Origin: an uncultured Synergistales bacterium
Lineage (GTDB): Bacteria; Synergistota; Synergistia; Synergistales; Aminobacteriaceae
Assembly (NCBI GenBank): GCA_905233215.1
Contig: CAJODC010000009.1
Coordinates: 1 to 37,752 of the forward strand
Length of the DNA: 37,752 nucleotides
Direction: 5' to 3'
Shown: positions 24,342 to 31,786 of the stretch, piece by piece
How the letters are laid out: every line of letters starts with the position of its first letter
Numbering within the stretch: position 1 is the first letter of the stretch
Notes under the pieces: model-generated
The model's input: the letters and a program-made list of their open reading frames with translations, nothing else
What the model was told of the DNA's origin: nothing
Database searches by the model: none
Position numbers and translations under genes: made by a program

Positions 24342-26437
24342 TGTTAAGACGATTTATATTTATTCTTGTTACTGTCTGTGTGATTGCCGCCGCTCCCCTC
24401 GAAAGCAGCGCAGGCGTTGTACTCGTTCTTTCCGGCGGAGGGACGAAGGGATTCGCTCACTTGGGAGTAATTGAGACCCTTGAGCTGAATGGAGTTCCGA
24501 TTGTCGGCATTGTCGGAACGAGCATGGGAGCATTGATGGGAGCATTGAGAGCCAGCGGTTACAGTACGCAGGACATGCACAGGATTCTGAAAGAGCTTGA
24601 CCTTCCGAGCCTCCTCAGTGAAAACACCGGGCCTATGTTCGTTTTCACCGGCAACGACAGACGAGCGAAGACCAGTACAATTTCAGCACTGACCTACAAG
24701 AAACAGCAAGGTCAGGTAGGGCCGAAAGGAATTTTGACGGGCGATAAACTTTTCATGTACTTCTCGAAATTGATGAAGCATGTAACGGAAACTGATTTCT
24801 ATCACCTTCCTATACCTTACGCCGCTGTTGCCACTGACATTAACACGGGCGAGAAAGTTGTGTTGACCGAAGGAAACCTAGCGGCGGCCATGAGAGCGTC
24901 AATGTCGATTCCTGTGGTGTTCGAGCCGTGGAAGATTGATGATCATCTTCTTGTTGACGGCGGTATAGTGTCGAACCTTCCTGTTTACACAGCGAAGGAA
25001 CTTTTTCCCGGAATACCGATAGTTGCGGTAGACATCTCCGGCGGTATGTCAGACAAAGTTAATTCATACATGGAAGTTTTGGATCAGTCATTAACGATTT
25101 TGATGAGACACACGACTGATGAAGAGGCTCAAGCTGCTGACATATTGATCAAGCCTGATGTATCAGGAATGGGAACTCTTGATAATGTTGACCCTGAAAA
25201 AGTTATCGCTCTCGGAGTTGATGCGACACTGCCGAAGATAGACGAGATCAGAGAGCTTTCAGAGAGAGGCCCTGCGCTTTTCACGCTTAAAGAAGAAGAA
25301 CGAATTTTGAGCGATGTTGTCGGTGATGTTGAAGTACACGGACTTCCACCGAAGATGGCCGAACTTGTCCGAAAAAGAGCGTTGCGGTGGGTCGGCAAAA
25401 AAGTCGACCAAAAATCCGTCAATGAAGAAATGGATCGTCTTGCCGCTTCAACCGGCATAGAAATGGCTGATTACCAGTTAGGGCGTACAGCTTCGGGCGA
25501 TGTTCTAGTGAGAATTGACGTTCGCAAGTCGCCGGAACTGAAAGCAGGAATCTCCGGCTACACAACTAACCTTCACCCAAACAGATGGCTTTATCTCAAG
25601 GGCGAACTCAACGGTATACTGTCGGAATATGACTCGCTGATCGGAGTCGCTAAAGTCGGCAAACAATGGGGAGTAGATCTGACGTATCAGACTGCGCCGA
25701 GACCGATGGACGGCTGGCAGTTCACGCTGTCGGCACAGAATTGGCAGCCTGCTGGCGAAGATGACCACTTGAGGGACTGGGACAGGTACGCTATCGGTGC
25801 TGCGAGGTTGTTCACTTGGGGCGATGTGAATTTGGGGATCGGCTACGCGTATGAACATGTTGACGGCGATCCAGTTTCACGCAGGGACGGAACAGAGTCG
25901 GGCGGAATTACTTTCTCAGCCGAGTATGACACTCTTGACATGCCTTCAGACCCTACGAAGGGACACGCATGGAAGCTCAACGCATGGTGGCCTGACTTTG
26001 ACGAGATTATATACCGAGTGAGCTACTTCAAGCCCCTTGAAGTTTGGGACGTTTGGAGAACGTATTTCAGAATCGGATTTGCTGAAGGAGATATGAACAA
26101 GAGAGGCCATGCCGTATATCTCGGAGCCGCTGAGGAATTGTATTCTGTTGCCTCGAGTCCTATTGAGGCTGAGAGAATGCTGTGGGCTAATCTCGCTGTG
26201 AGAAGAATCTTGAACAGGACAGCCGTTGGAGTTATTGCGGGGGAAGTGTTCGGCAGTTGGGGCTACGCAATGGATAAAGGCTGGCACAAGATAGATGCTC
26301 CGTGGGAGGTCGGTGTTGCGGTGAACTTCCCGAACAATATCATTGACGTGAAACTTGCGTTGATTTACGGTTCTGAACAGATGAAAGCAGGCTTCTTCTT
26401 GGGCGTACCGATTTGGGATCATTATCCTTTGCCGTAA
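24341..26437 (+). CDS. Patatin-like phospholipase type Vd autotransporter (PlpD-like)
   Basis: 698 aa from ATG 24341 (TTG 24338 also possible). A signal peptide (~1-24) is followed by a patatin domain (~25-320) with oxyanion loop SGGGTKG, nucleophile Ser61 in GTSMG and catalytic Asp206 in VDGGIVSNLP, so the Ser-Asp dyad is intact. Residues ~325-395 look like one POTRA domain (VVGDVEVHGLPPKMAELV), and ~400-698 have the alternating aromatic pattern of an outer-membrane beta-barrel. Signal-patatin-POTRA-barrel is the PlpD plan: a lipase delivered to the cell surface. It shows that the host has an outer membrane. It hydrolyses phospholipid acyl esters; the target is unknown. Expression may be gated by the upstream hairpin. 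Confidence 0.88.
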   Translation: MLRRFIFILVTVCVIAAAPLESSAGVVLVLSGGGTKGFAHLGVIETLELNGVPIVGIVGTSMGALMGALRASGYSTQDMHRILKELDLPSLLSENTGPMFVFTGNDRRAKTSTISALTYKKQQGQVGPKGILTGDKLFMYFSKLMKHVTETDFYHLPIPYAAVATDINTGEKVVLTEGNLAAAMRASMSIPVVFEPWKIDDHLLVDGGIVSNLPVYTAKELFPGIPIVAVDISGGMSDKVNSYMEVLDQSLTILMRHTTDEEAQAADILIKPDVSGMGTLDNVDPEKVIALGVDATLPKIDEIRELSERGPALFTLKEEERILSDVVGDVEVHGLPPKMAELVRKRALRWVGKKVDQKSVNEEMDRLAASTGIEMADYQLGRTASGDVLVRIDVRKSPELKAGISGYTTNLHPNRWLYLKGELNGILSEYDSLIGVAKVGKQWGVDLTYQTAPRPMDGWQFTLSAQNWQPAGEDDHLRDWDRYAIGAARLFTWGDVNLGIGYAYEHVDGDPVSRRDGTESGGITFSAEYDTLDMPSDPTKGHAWKLNAWWPDFDEIIYRVSYFKPLEVWDVWRTYFRIGFAEGDMNKRGHAVYLGAAEELYSVASSPIEAERMLWANLAVRRILNRTAVGVIAGEVFGSWGYAMDKGWHKIDAPWEVGVAVNFPNNIIDVKLALIYGSEQMKAGFFLGVPIWDHYPLP

Positions 26438-26473
26438 AGAAGAGAGCATCAAACATATTAAGGAGGAAAAATT

Positions 26474-27910
26474 TTGGCAAGAAACATAACACCTAGACAG
26501 GAAAATTATTCACAGTGGTATCTTGACGTAATCAAAGCAGCAGAACTGGCAGATTACGCGCCCGTTCGAGGCTGCATGGTCATACGTCCTACAGGCTATT
26601 CAATCTGGGAGAGCATTCAGTCGAAATTCGATGCTGCATTCAAGAAGACAGGCCACGTAAACGCCTACTTCCCGCTATTGATTCCCGACTCTTTCTTCCG
26701 AAAAGAAGCCGAACATGTCGAGGGATTCGCTCCCGAATTAGCGATGGTGACTCACGCAGGCGGTGAAAAACTCGAAGAGCCTTACGCAGTCCGCCCGACT
26801 TCAGAAACTGTCATCGGCAGCATGTACTCAAAGTGGATTCAATCATGGCGCGATCTTCCTGTTCTCATCAATCAGTGGTGCAACGTTATGCGCTGGGAAA
26901 AACGACCGCGATTATTCCTCAGAACGTCCGAGTTTCTCTGGCAGGAAGGACACACCGCTCACGAAACCGCTCAGGAAGCACGCGAGGAAACTCTCAGAAT
27001 GCTCGAGGTCTACAGGTCAATCATCGAAAACGAAATCGCTATACCCGTTCTTGCAGGCGAAAAAACTGCTGGCGAGAGATTCCCCGGTGCCGTTGACACT
27101 TACACTTGCGAGGCGATGATGAGCGACACTAAAGCTCTTCAGGCAGGAACGAGTCATTTTCTCGGTCAAAACTTCGCTAAGGCCTTCGATATTCAGTACC
27201 AGAACAGAGAAGGCGAGTTAGATTACTGTTGGACAACAAGCTGGGGAGTCTCAACTCGTCTCATCGGTGCGTTAATCATGACTCACTCTGACGATGACGG
27301 GCTGATTGTTCCGCCAAGAATCGCTCCCGTTAAGGCTGCAATAATCCCAATCTCAAAGGACGAGTCAGTTGCCGAAAATGACATTCTCCCGAAGGCTAAA
27401 GAGCTGTCAGCAAAACTTGATGACGAACTCGGCGGAATGTTCACGAAGGTTGACACTGATTTTCACGCAAGACCGGCCGACAGATTCTTCACTCACCTTC
27501 AAAAGGGCGTGCCATTGAGGCTGGAACTCGGCGAAAAAGATTTGGCAGCAGGTACAGTCAGAATCGTTCGCAGAGACACAGGAGCGAAAATTGACGCTGC
27601 TAATGACAAAGTTGTTGAGACCGTGAAGAATCTGCTTGACGAGATTCAGTCAAACCTTTTCACGAAGGCCAAGACGTTCCGAGACAATAACACTCATGAC
27701 GCTTCAAGCTATGACGAACTGAAAGAAATCATCGAGTCAAAAGGCGGATTCGTCCGTGCTTATTTCGGAGGCACGCCGGAAGACGAAACGAGAATACGTG
27801 AAGAGACAGGAGCGACTCCACGTGTCATCGTTCCCGGCGATCATAAAGGAAAGTGCATCATCACGGGCAATGAGGGCGCGAGACTCACGGTCTTTGCGAA
27901 AGCGTATTAA
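26474..27910 (+). CDS. proS: Prolyl-tRNA synthetase, archaeal/eukaryotic-type short form
   Basis: 478 aa, lacking the INS editing insert of the long bacterial type. Class II motifs are present: VRPTSETVIGSMYSKWI, NVMRWEKRPRLFLRTSEFLW (motif 2) and WTTSWGVSTRLIGALI (motif 3), followed by an anticodon-binding domain (PVKAAIIPI onward) and the extra C-terminal domain ending in FAKAY. It charges tRNA-Pro with proline in the cytoplasm. TTG start with AGGAGG 7 nt upstream. The comB start follows by 3 nt. Its product matters for the polyproline proteins encoded at 30451-31002. Confidence 0.96.
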   Translation: MARNITPRQENYSQWYLDVIKAAELADYAPVRGCMVIRPTGYSIWESIQSKFDAAFKKTGHVNAYFPLLIPDSFFRKEAEHVEGFAPELAMVTHAGGEKLEEPYAVRPTSETVIGSMYSKWIQSWRDLPVLINQWCNVMRWEKRPRLFLRTSEFLWQEGHTAHETAQEAREETLRMLEVYRSIIENEIAIPVLAGEKTAGERFPGAVDTYTCEAMMSDTKALQAGTSHFLGQNFAKAFDIQYQNREGELDYCWTTSWGVSTRLIGALIMTHSDDDGLIVPPRIAPVKAAIIPISKDESVAENDILPKAKELSAKLDDELGGMFTKVDTDFHARPADRFFTHLQKGVPLRLELGEKDLAAGTVRIVRRDTGAKIDAANDKVVETVKNLLDEIQSNLFTKAKTFRDNNTHDASSYDELKEIIESKGGFVRAYFGGTPEDETRIREETGATPRVIVPGDHKGKCIITGNEGARLTVFAKAY

Positions 27911-27913
27911 CTC

Positions 27914-28756
27914 ATGGAAAATTTTGAGGCTGATTTAGTTTTCGCTAACTTTGAGGGAGTCTATCTTCCTTCGGCTGATGTATGGCTGGTCATTGACGTT
28001 CTCAGAGCTACTACTGTCATGACACGATGGTTTGAACTCGGAGGAACTGAGCTTTACCCCGTCAAGACTCCCGATGAAGCCCGTGCGCTTTCCGAAGAGT
28101 TACGCGCAAGAGGTTCATCGCCATTGCTTATGGGCGAGGTCAACGGGATTCCCCCTGAAGGTTTCGACTTCGGCAACTCTCCGAGAGAATTGAACTACGA
28201 AATAATCCGTGAGCATTATTGCGGTGTTATGTCGACGACTAACGGAACCGGTGCGCTTCTGTCAGCAGTCTCAACAGGCTGTCCGGTCATCGCCGTAAGT
28301 CTCCGTAATTATTCGGCTTGTCTCGATTACGCTCTGACAGTCGGCAAGAGAATCGGCGTTCTTTGTTCAGGCAGAAAGGGCCGTCCCTCTTGGGAAGATA
28401 CATTGTGTGCCGGAGCAGTCATCGAGGAGTTGTCGGAACGAGGCGAAGTCATGATGTCAGACAGCGCGAGAATAGCATTAACATTGTGGCAGAACAGCGG
28501 GAACGATACAGAGTCAGTCGTCAGAAAATCGAATCACGCTCAATACTTGACACAGATCGGTTACAGCGATGACATTTCTTTTGCCTGCGAAATTGATTCG
28601 TCAACAGTCGTTCCAGTAATTGCCGAAAATGAAGCTCATACTATCCTGCGTTCAGTGTCAGGAAGTGCCAGACCTTATCATAGAGGAATTGTTACGGCGA
28701 AAAAGGCTGACCCTTTCGAGGAGTTGTTAGCGTACACAAGAAAGAAGGTTTTATGA
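27914..28756 (+). CDS. comB: 2-phosphosulfolactate phosphatase family protein (ComB)
   Basis: 280 aa. The family hallmarks are VIDVLRATTVMTRWFELGG (25-43), GEVNGIPPEGFDFGNSP and MSTTNGTGALL, the phosphate- and Mg-binding segments of ComB. ComB dephosphorylates 2-phosphosulfolactate to sulfolactate, a coenzyme M precursor step in methanogens; in bacteria it may make sulfolactate or act on another phospho-acid. No comA or comC is in the window, so the pathway is unresolved. It overlaps larC by 4 nt (ATGA) and follows proS by 3 nt, a tight three-gene unit. Confidence 0.88.
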   Translation: MENFEADLVFANFEGVYLPSADVWLVIDVLRATTVMTRWFELGGTELYPVKTPDEARALSEELRARGSSPLLMGEVNGIPPEGFDFGNSPRELNYEIIREHYCGVMSTTNGTGALLSAVSTGCPVIAVSLRNYSACLDYALTVGKRIGVLCSGRKGRPSWEDTLCAGAVIEELSERGEVMMSDSARIALTLWQNSGNDTESVVRKSNHAQYLTQIGYSDDISFACEIDSSTVVPVIAENEAHTILRSVSGSARPYHRGIVTAKKADPFEELLAYTRKKVL

Positions 28757-29952
28757 TGCGGACATTGTATCTTGACTGCTTCGCCGGGATTGCTGGCGAT
28801 ATGTTCATCGGGGCGTTGCTAAACCTCGTGAAGAGTCCCGAAATTCTCAGAGACGGTATCAGGAAAATCACTGCTCTTTCGCCTGATGAGTACGAGATAA
28901 TCATAGAACGGTCAACAAAAAACGGAATCGCCGGGATAAATTTTGACGTTCACACACACGAGCATCATCACGAACATGATCATGAACATCATCACAGGCA
29001 CTTGGCCGACATTGAAGCGATGATTTCGGGGAGTGAATTATCACTGAGAGTGAAGCGTGAAGTGATTAGAGCGTTCTCGCTTTTGGCCGAAGCTGAAGCT
29101 CATGTTCACGGGACTACGGTTGACGAGGTTCACTTCCATGAAGTCGGAGCAGTCGACTCGATAATCGACATCGCCGGAGCGTTCATCTTGATGGAGGCAC
29201 TGGACTGGCCGAGAGTGATATGTTCGCCCGTCAATGTCGGTTCGGGTACGGTAACTTGCGCTCATGGCGTTCTGCCTGTTCCTGCTCCTGCTGCCGAGTA
29301 CCTTCTTCAGGGCGTGCCGGTGTTCTCGAAGGGTTCGCCGATGGAACGGACTACACCGACAGGGGCGTTGCTGGTGAAGATTCTTGCTGACGGATTCGGC
29401 GATGTTCCTTCGGGAAGAATCACGGCGTCAGGTTTCGGATTGGGCAATAACGGCTCTGACGACATGCCGAACGCTTTGAGGGCTTTGATGATTGAGACTG
29501 GCGGAAAGGTTGACGGGCTTGTACGGGAGAAACTGACGCTGATTGAGTGCAACATTGACGACATGAACCCTCAGGATTACGAGCCGGTGAGCGAAAAACT
29601 TTTCATGGCCGGAGCTTTAGACGTTTGGACGGAAAGTATCTTCATGAAGAAGGGAAGACCGGGAATAAAATTCTGCTGTCTGACCGTTCCTGATGACGCT
29701 GTGAAGTTGAGCGGAATAATTTTGACACACACGACAACACAGGGAGTCAGGCTGAAGGATTACGACAGGTTGAGGCTTGAGTGGCACATTGAGGAAGCTG
29801 AAACATCGTTAGGAAAAGTTCACGTGAAGGTAACGGAGCTTGACGGAGAAATTCTCAGGCGTGTTCCTGAATTTGAGGACGTTAAGAATATCGCTCTTCA
29901 TCACAACATCTCAATGTATGAGGCAAGAATTATATTAGCAAGGGAATTGTAG
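28753..29952 (+). CDS. larC: Nickel insertion protein LarC (single continuous ORF)
   Basis: 399 aa. The N-terminus YLDCFAGIAGDMFIGALLNL and the Glu/His regions VHFHEVGAVDSIIDIAG and ANVTC-like segments match LarC, which inserts nickel into the thiocarboxylated nicotinate cofactor to make the Ni-pincer cofactor of lactate racemase. An 11-His stretch at 67-83 (HTHEHHHEHDHEHHHRH) is a likely Ni store. In lactobacilli larC needs a programmed frameshift; here LarC1 and LarC2 are one frame. The larA, larB and larE genes are not in the window. The ATG overlaps the comB stop; a terminator follows. Confidence 0.92.
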   Translation: MMRTLYLDCFAGIAGDMFIGALLNLVKSPEILRDGIRKITALSPDEYEIIIERSTKNGIAGINFDVHTHEHHHEHDHEHHHRHLADIEAMISGSELSLRVKREVIRAFSLLAEAEAHVHGTTVDEVHFHEVGAVDSIIDIAGAFILMEALDWPRVICSPVNVGSGTVTCAHGVLPVPAPAAEYLLQGVPVFSKGSPMERTTPTGALLVKILADGFGDVPSGRITASGFGLGNNGSDDMPNALRALMIETGGKVDGLVREKLTLIECNIDDMNPQDYEPVSEKLFMAGALDVWTESIFMKKGRPGIKFCCLTVPDDAVKLSGIILTHTTTQGVRLKDYDRLRLEWHIEEAETSLGKVHVKVTELDGEILRRVPEFEDVKNIALHHNISMYEARIILAREL

Positions 29953-29961
29953 AGAAAAGAA

Positions 29962-29999
29962 ATCCCCCTGTCCTTTTCGGAACGGGGGGAATTTTTTTT
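29962..29999. terminator. Terminator after larC, shared with the convergent Spy-like gene
   Basis: A C5 run (29964-29968) pairs with the G-run (29984-29989), with an inner TCC/GGA stem, followed by eight T (29992-29999). An A-rich left flank allows some activity on the minus strand. Confidence 0.75.
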
Positions 30000-30418
30000 C
30001 ACTGTTCGTTTTTATCTTCTGGCTGTGGCTGAAGGCGAGGAGGCATCTTCTTCATCATCTCATCGCCTTGTTTTTGCCGTGCCTCTATCATTTCGAGCCT
30101 CTTGGCGAATCTCCAGTTGTCGATCTCATTCTTCAGCGTCTGAATCTTCGAGTGTACTTCCAGTGCCTTAGCTTTGTTGACTGGTCGTGAGGTCATTGCT
30201 TCCTCAAGGTCAACCCTCAGCTTTGCGAGTTCGACAGCCTTTTCACGAATCTCCTTCGGCATGTCGGGCGTGAAATTGCCTCTGTGCGGTCTGTGATGCT
30301 GTTCCATTCTCTGCGGTGCCTGCGGACGATGGCCTTCATTCGGCCTCTGCTGTGCCAACGCTGTTCCTGCTGCGAACATCACACATACTACTGTTACAAC
30401 TGCTAATACTTTCTTCAT
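29999..30418 (-). CDS. Small periplasmic Spy/ZraP-like protein
   Basis: 139 aa. Signal peptide 1-22 (MKKVLAVV... cleaved after ALA). The mature part opens with a Gln/His/Pro/Arg-rich segment (HRPQAPQRMEQHHRPHRG), followed by an amphipathic helical region (~55-120: EIREKAVELAKLRVDLEEAM, then a long helix) resembling the Spy/CpxP/ZraP group of periplasmic chaperones and metal-responsive proteins. The call is by general pattern; an unambiguous LTxxQ motif is not seen. AAGGAGG precedes the ATG. It lies in a run of three small secreted proteins beside an OmpR-type two-component system, the usual setting for envelope or metal-stress regulons. Confidence 0.7.
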   Translation of the reverse strand: MKKVLAVVTVVCVMFAAGTALAQQRPNEGHRPQAPQRMEQHHRPHRGNFTPDMPKEIREKAVELAKLRVDLEEAMTSRPVNKAKALEVHSKIQTLKNEIDNWRFAKRLEMIEARQKQGDEMMKKMPPRLQPQPEDKNEQ

Positions 30419-30450
30419 GATTGCATATCCTCCTTATATTGTTTACCAGT

Positions 30451-30703
30451 TTACCATCTAGGTGCTACGCCGGGTTCTTCGTGCTTTATCTCAGGCGGTC
30501 TCTTGTCGAATGAGCGGGACGGCATCCTTGCCGTCAGGGGGCATGGGCGGTCTTTGCTTCTCTCTGCGAATGTCCCTGCTCATCGGCGGTCTGTCGTCTC
30601 TGAAATCTCTTGGGGCTGGCGGACGCTTCATCTCATTCGCAAACGCTGAACCCGTCATCATCATTACACCTGTTACAACAAATGCTGTCAAAACTTTCTT
30701 CAT
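30451..30703 (-). pseudogene. Small secreted Pro/Arg-rich protein, apparently frameshifted near the C-terminus
   Basis: From ATG 30703 (ribosome site AAAGGAG) a signal peptide (MKKVLTAFVVTGVMMMTGSAFA) and a Pro/Arg/Asp-rich mature part run to a stop at 30491-30493 (70 aa). In the +1 frame the sequence continues as SRSFDKRPPEIKHEEPGVAP then RW to a stop at 30451-30453. That ending (EPGVAPRW) closely matches the EPRGVEPRW ending of the adjacent paralogue, so the original C-terminus lies in the other frame. Deleting one base, for example in the five-C run around 30536-30540, joins the frames. Mutation and homopolymer sequencing error are both possible. Confidence 0.65.
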
Positions 30704-30723
30704 CGTAATCTCTCTCCTTTCGT

Positions 30724-31002
30724 TTACCATCTCGGCTCTACTCCTCTCGGCTCATGGTGATGAGGCGGTGGAGGCGGTGGAGGCGGTGGCGGAGGCGGTC
30801 CCGGCATGAAGTGATGCGGCCTGTGGTGATGATGCGGTGGCGGTGGCGGCGGAGGCGGTTCATGCCATTCACGGCGCGGAGGCTCTCTCCATTCATGGCC
30901 GTGATGAAATCCTGCTTTCACTTCGGCTGACTCTGCTGATGTTACCATTACACTTCCTGCTAATGCTATCATTATTGCTGCTGTTATTTTCGTTTTCTTC
31001 AT
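30724..31002 (-). CDS. Small secreted His/Pro-rich protein with long polyproline runs
   Basis: 92 aa from ATG 31002, preceded by AAGGAGG; a longer ORF start at 31026 is less likely. A signal peptide (~1-27) precedes a mature region made of His clusters (FHHGHEW, HHHHRPHH, HHHEPRG) and two polyproline runs of 8 and 12 residues, encoded by a GGC/GGT/GGA repeat on the plus strand. The His clusters suggest periplasmic Ni, Zn or Cu binding. Polyproline runs normally require elongation factor P. It ends in EPRGVEPRW like its neighbour. No known family is recognised; metal binding is inference. Confidence 0.7.
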   Translation of the reverse strand: MKKTKITAAIMIALAGSVMVTSAESAEVKAGFHHGHEWREPPRREWHEPPPPPPPPHHHHRPHHFMPGPPPPPPPPPPPPHHHEPRGVEPRW

Positions 31003-31102
31003 TTTCTGTTTACCTCCTTGTTTCAACGCTGATAGAATACACCTTGATTATGAACGCAAAATGAAATCAATTTGTATTTTTTGTGAAGGAGTTTTTTCTA
31101 CC

Positions 31103-31786
31103 GTGAAGATTCTTATCGTTGAAGATGAACCGTCAATAGCTGAAGTCGTCAGTGCTTACGCTAAACGTGAAGGTTATGACACCGTAACGGCCTCTGACGG
31201 AATTGAGGCTCTCGAAATTTTTGAACGTGATGAAATTTCACTCGTCATTCTCGACTTAATGTTACCGAAACTTTCAGGCGAAGAAGTTTGCAGGCGTATC
31301 CGTGAAAGTTCTCAAGTACCAATAATCATGCTGACTGCGAAGACGAGCGAGGCCGATGTTGTTTACGGTCTTGACACAGGAGCGAATGATTATGTCGCTA
31401 AACCTTTCAGCCCTCGTGTGTTGATGGCGAGAATCAGAGCCCAGTTACGCCCGGCAGCCTCACGAGACAATATCGCTTCGGGCTTCTGTGCTGACGGACG
31501 AATCGAAATCGACCCCGAAAGAGTCGAAATCCGCAAGGACGGCAAGCCCATAACCGTAACAAAAAGCGAGTTCCTCATCTTCTCAACACTGGCATCAAAA
31601 CCGATCCGCACATGGTCGCGTGAAGAGATCATACGTTCTGCGCTCGGTGATGATTACGAAGGCTTTGACAGGACGATTGACACATACATCAAAAATCTTC
31701 GCAAAAAACTCGCTGAACCCGGCCATGAAAACGGCTGGATAAAAACTATTTACGGTTTCGGTTACAGGCTTGATGATGAAAAGTAG
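31103..31786 (+). CDS. OmpR/PhoB-family response regulator
   Basis: 227 aa. Receiver 1-118 with VEDEP (acidic pocket), acceptor Asp51 (VILDLMLPKLSG) and Lys100 (YVAKPF); winged-helix DNA-binding domain ~128-225 (TKSEFLIFSTLA, WSREEIIRSA, DRTIDTYIKNLRKKL, IKTIYGFGYRL). I choose GTG 31103 (VKILIVEDE, with AAGGAG 11 nt upstream) over ATG 31061, whose extra 14 residues do not fit the fold and which has no ribosome site. Its gene overlaps that of the sensor kinase downstream. It diverges from the secreted His/Pro-rich genes, its probable targets (inference). Confidence 0.93.
   Translation: MKILIVEDEPSIAEVVSAYAKREGYDTVTASDGIEALEIFERDEISLVILDLMLPKLSGEEVCRRIRESSQVPIIMLTAKTSEADVVYGLDTGANDYVAKPFSPRVLMARIRAQLRPAASRDNIASGFCADGRIEIDPERVEIRKDGKPITVTKSEFLIFSTLASKPIRTWSREEIIRSALGDDYEGFDRTIDTYIKNLRKKLAEPGHENGWIKTIYGFGYRLDDEK

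Noticed and set aside
25946-26452. 168-codon minus-strand ORF across the end of the patatin gene
   Set aside because: Antisense shadow of the beta-barrel part; no ribosome site or recognised motif.
30462-30809. 115-codon plus-strand ORF over the small secreted proteins
   Set aside because: Antisense shadow of low-complexity Pro/Arg/His-coding DNA.
30762-30875. Short tandem GGC/GGT/GGA repeats considered as a CRISPR array
   Set aside because: The units are 3-9 bp with no unique spacers; they are explained by polyproline coding.
31061-31786. ATG 31061 as start of the OmpR-type regulator
   Set aside because: The 14 extra residues precede the first receiver strand and have no ribosome site; GTG 31103 fits the family.
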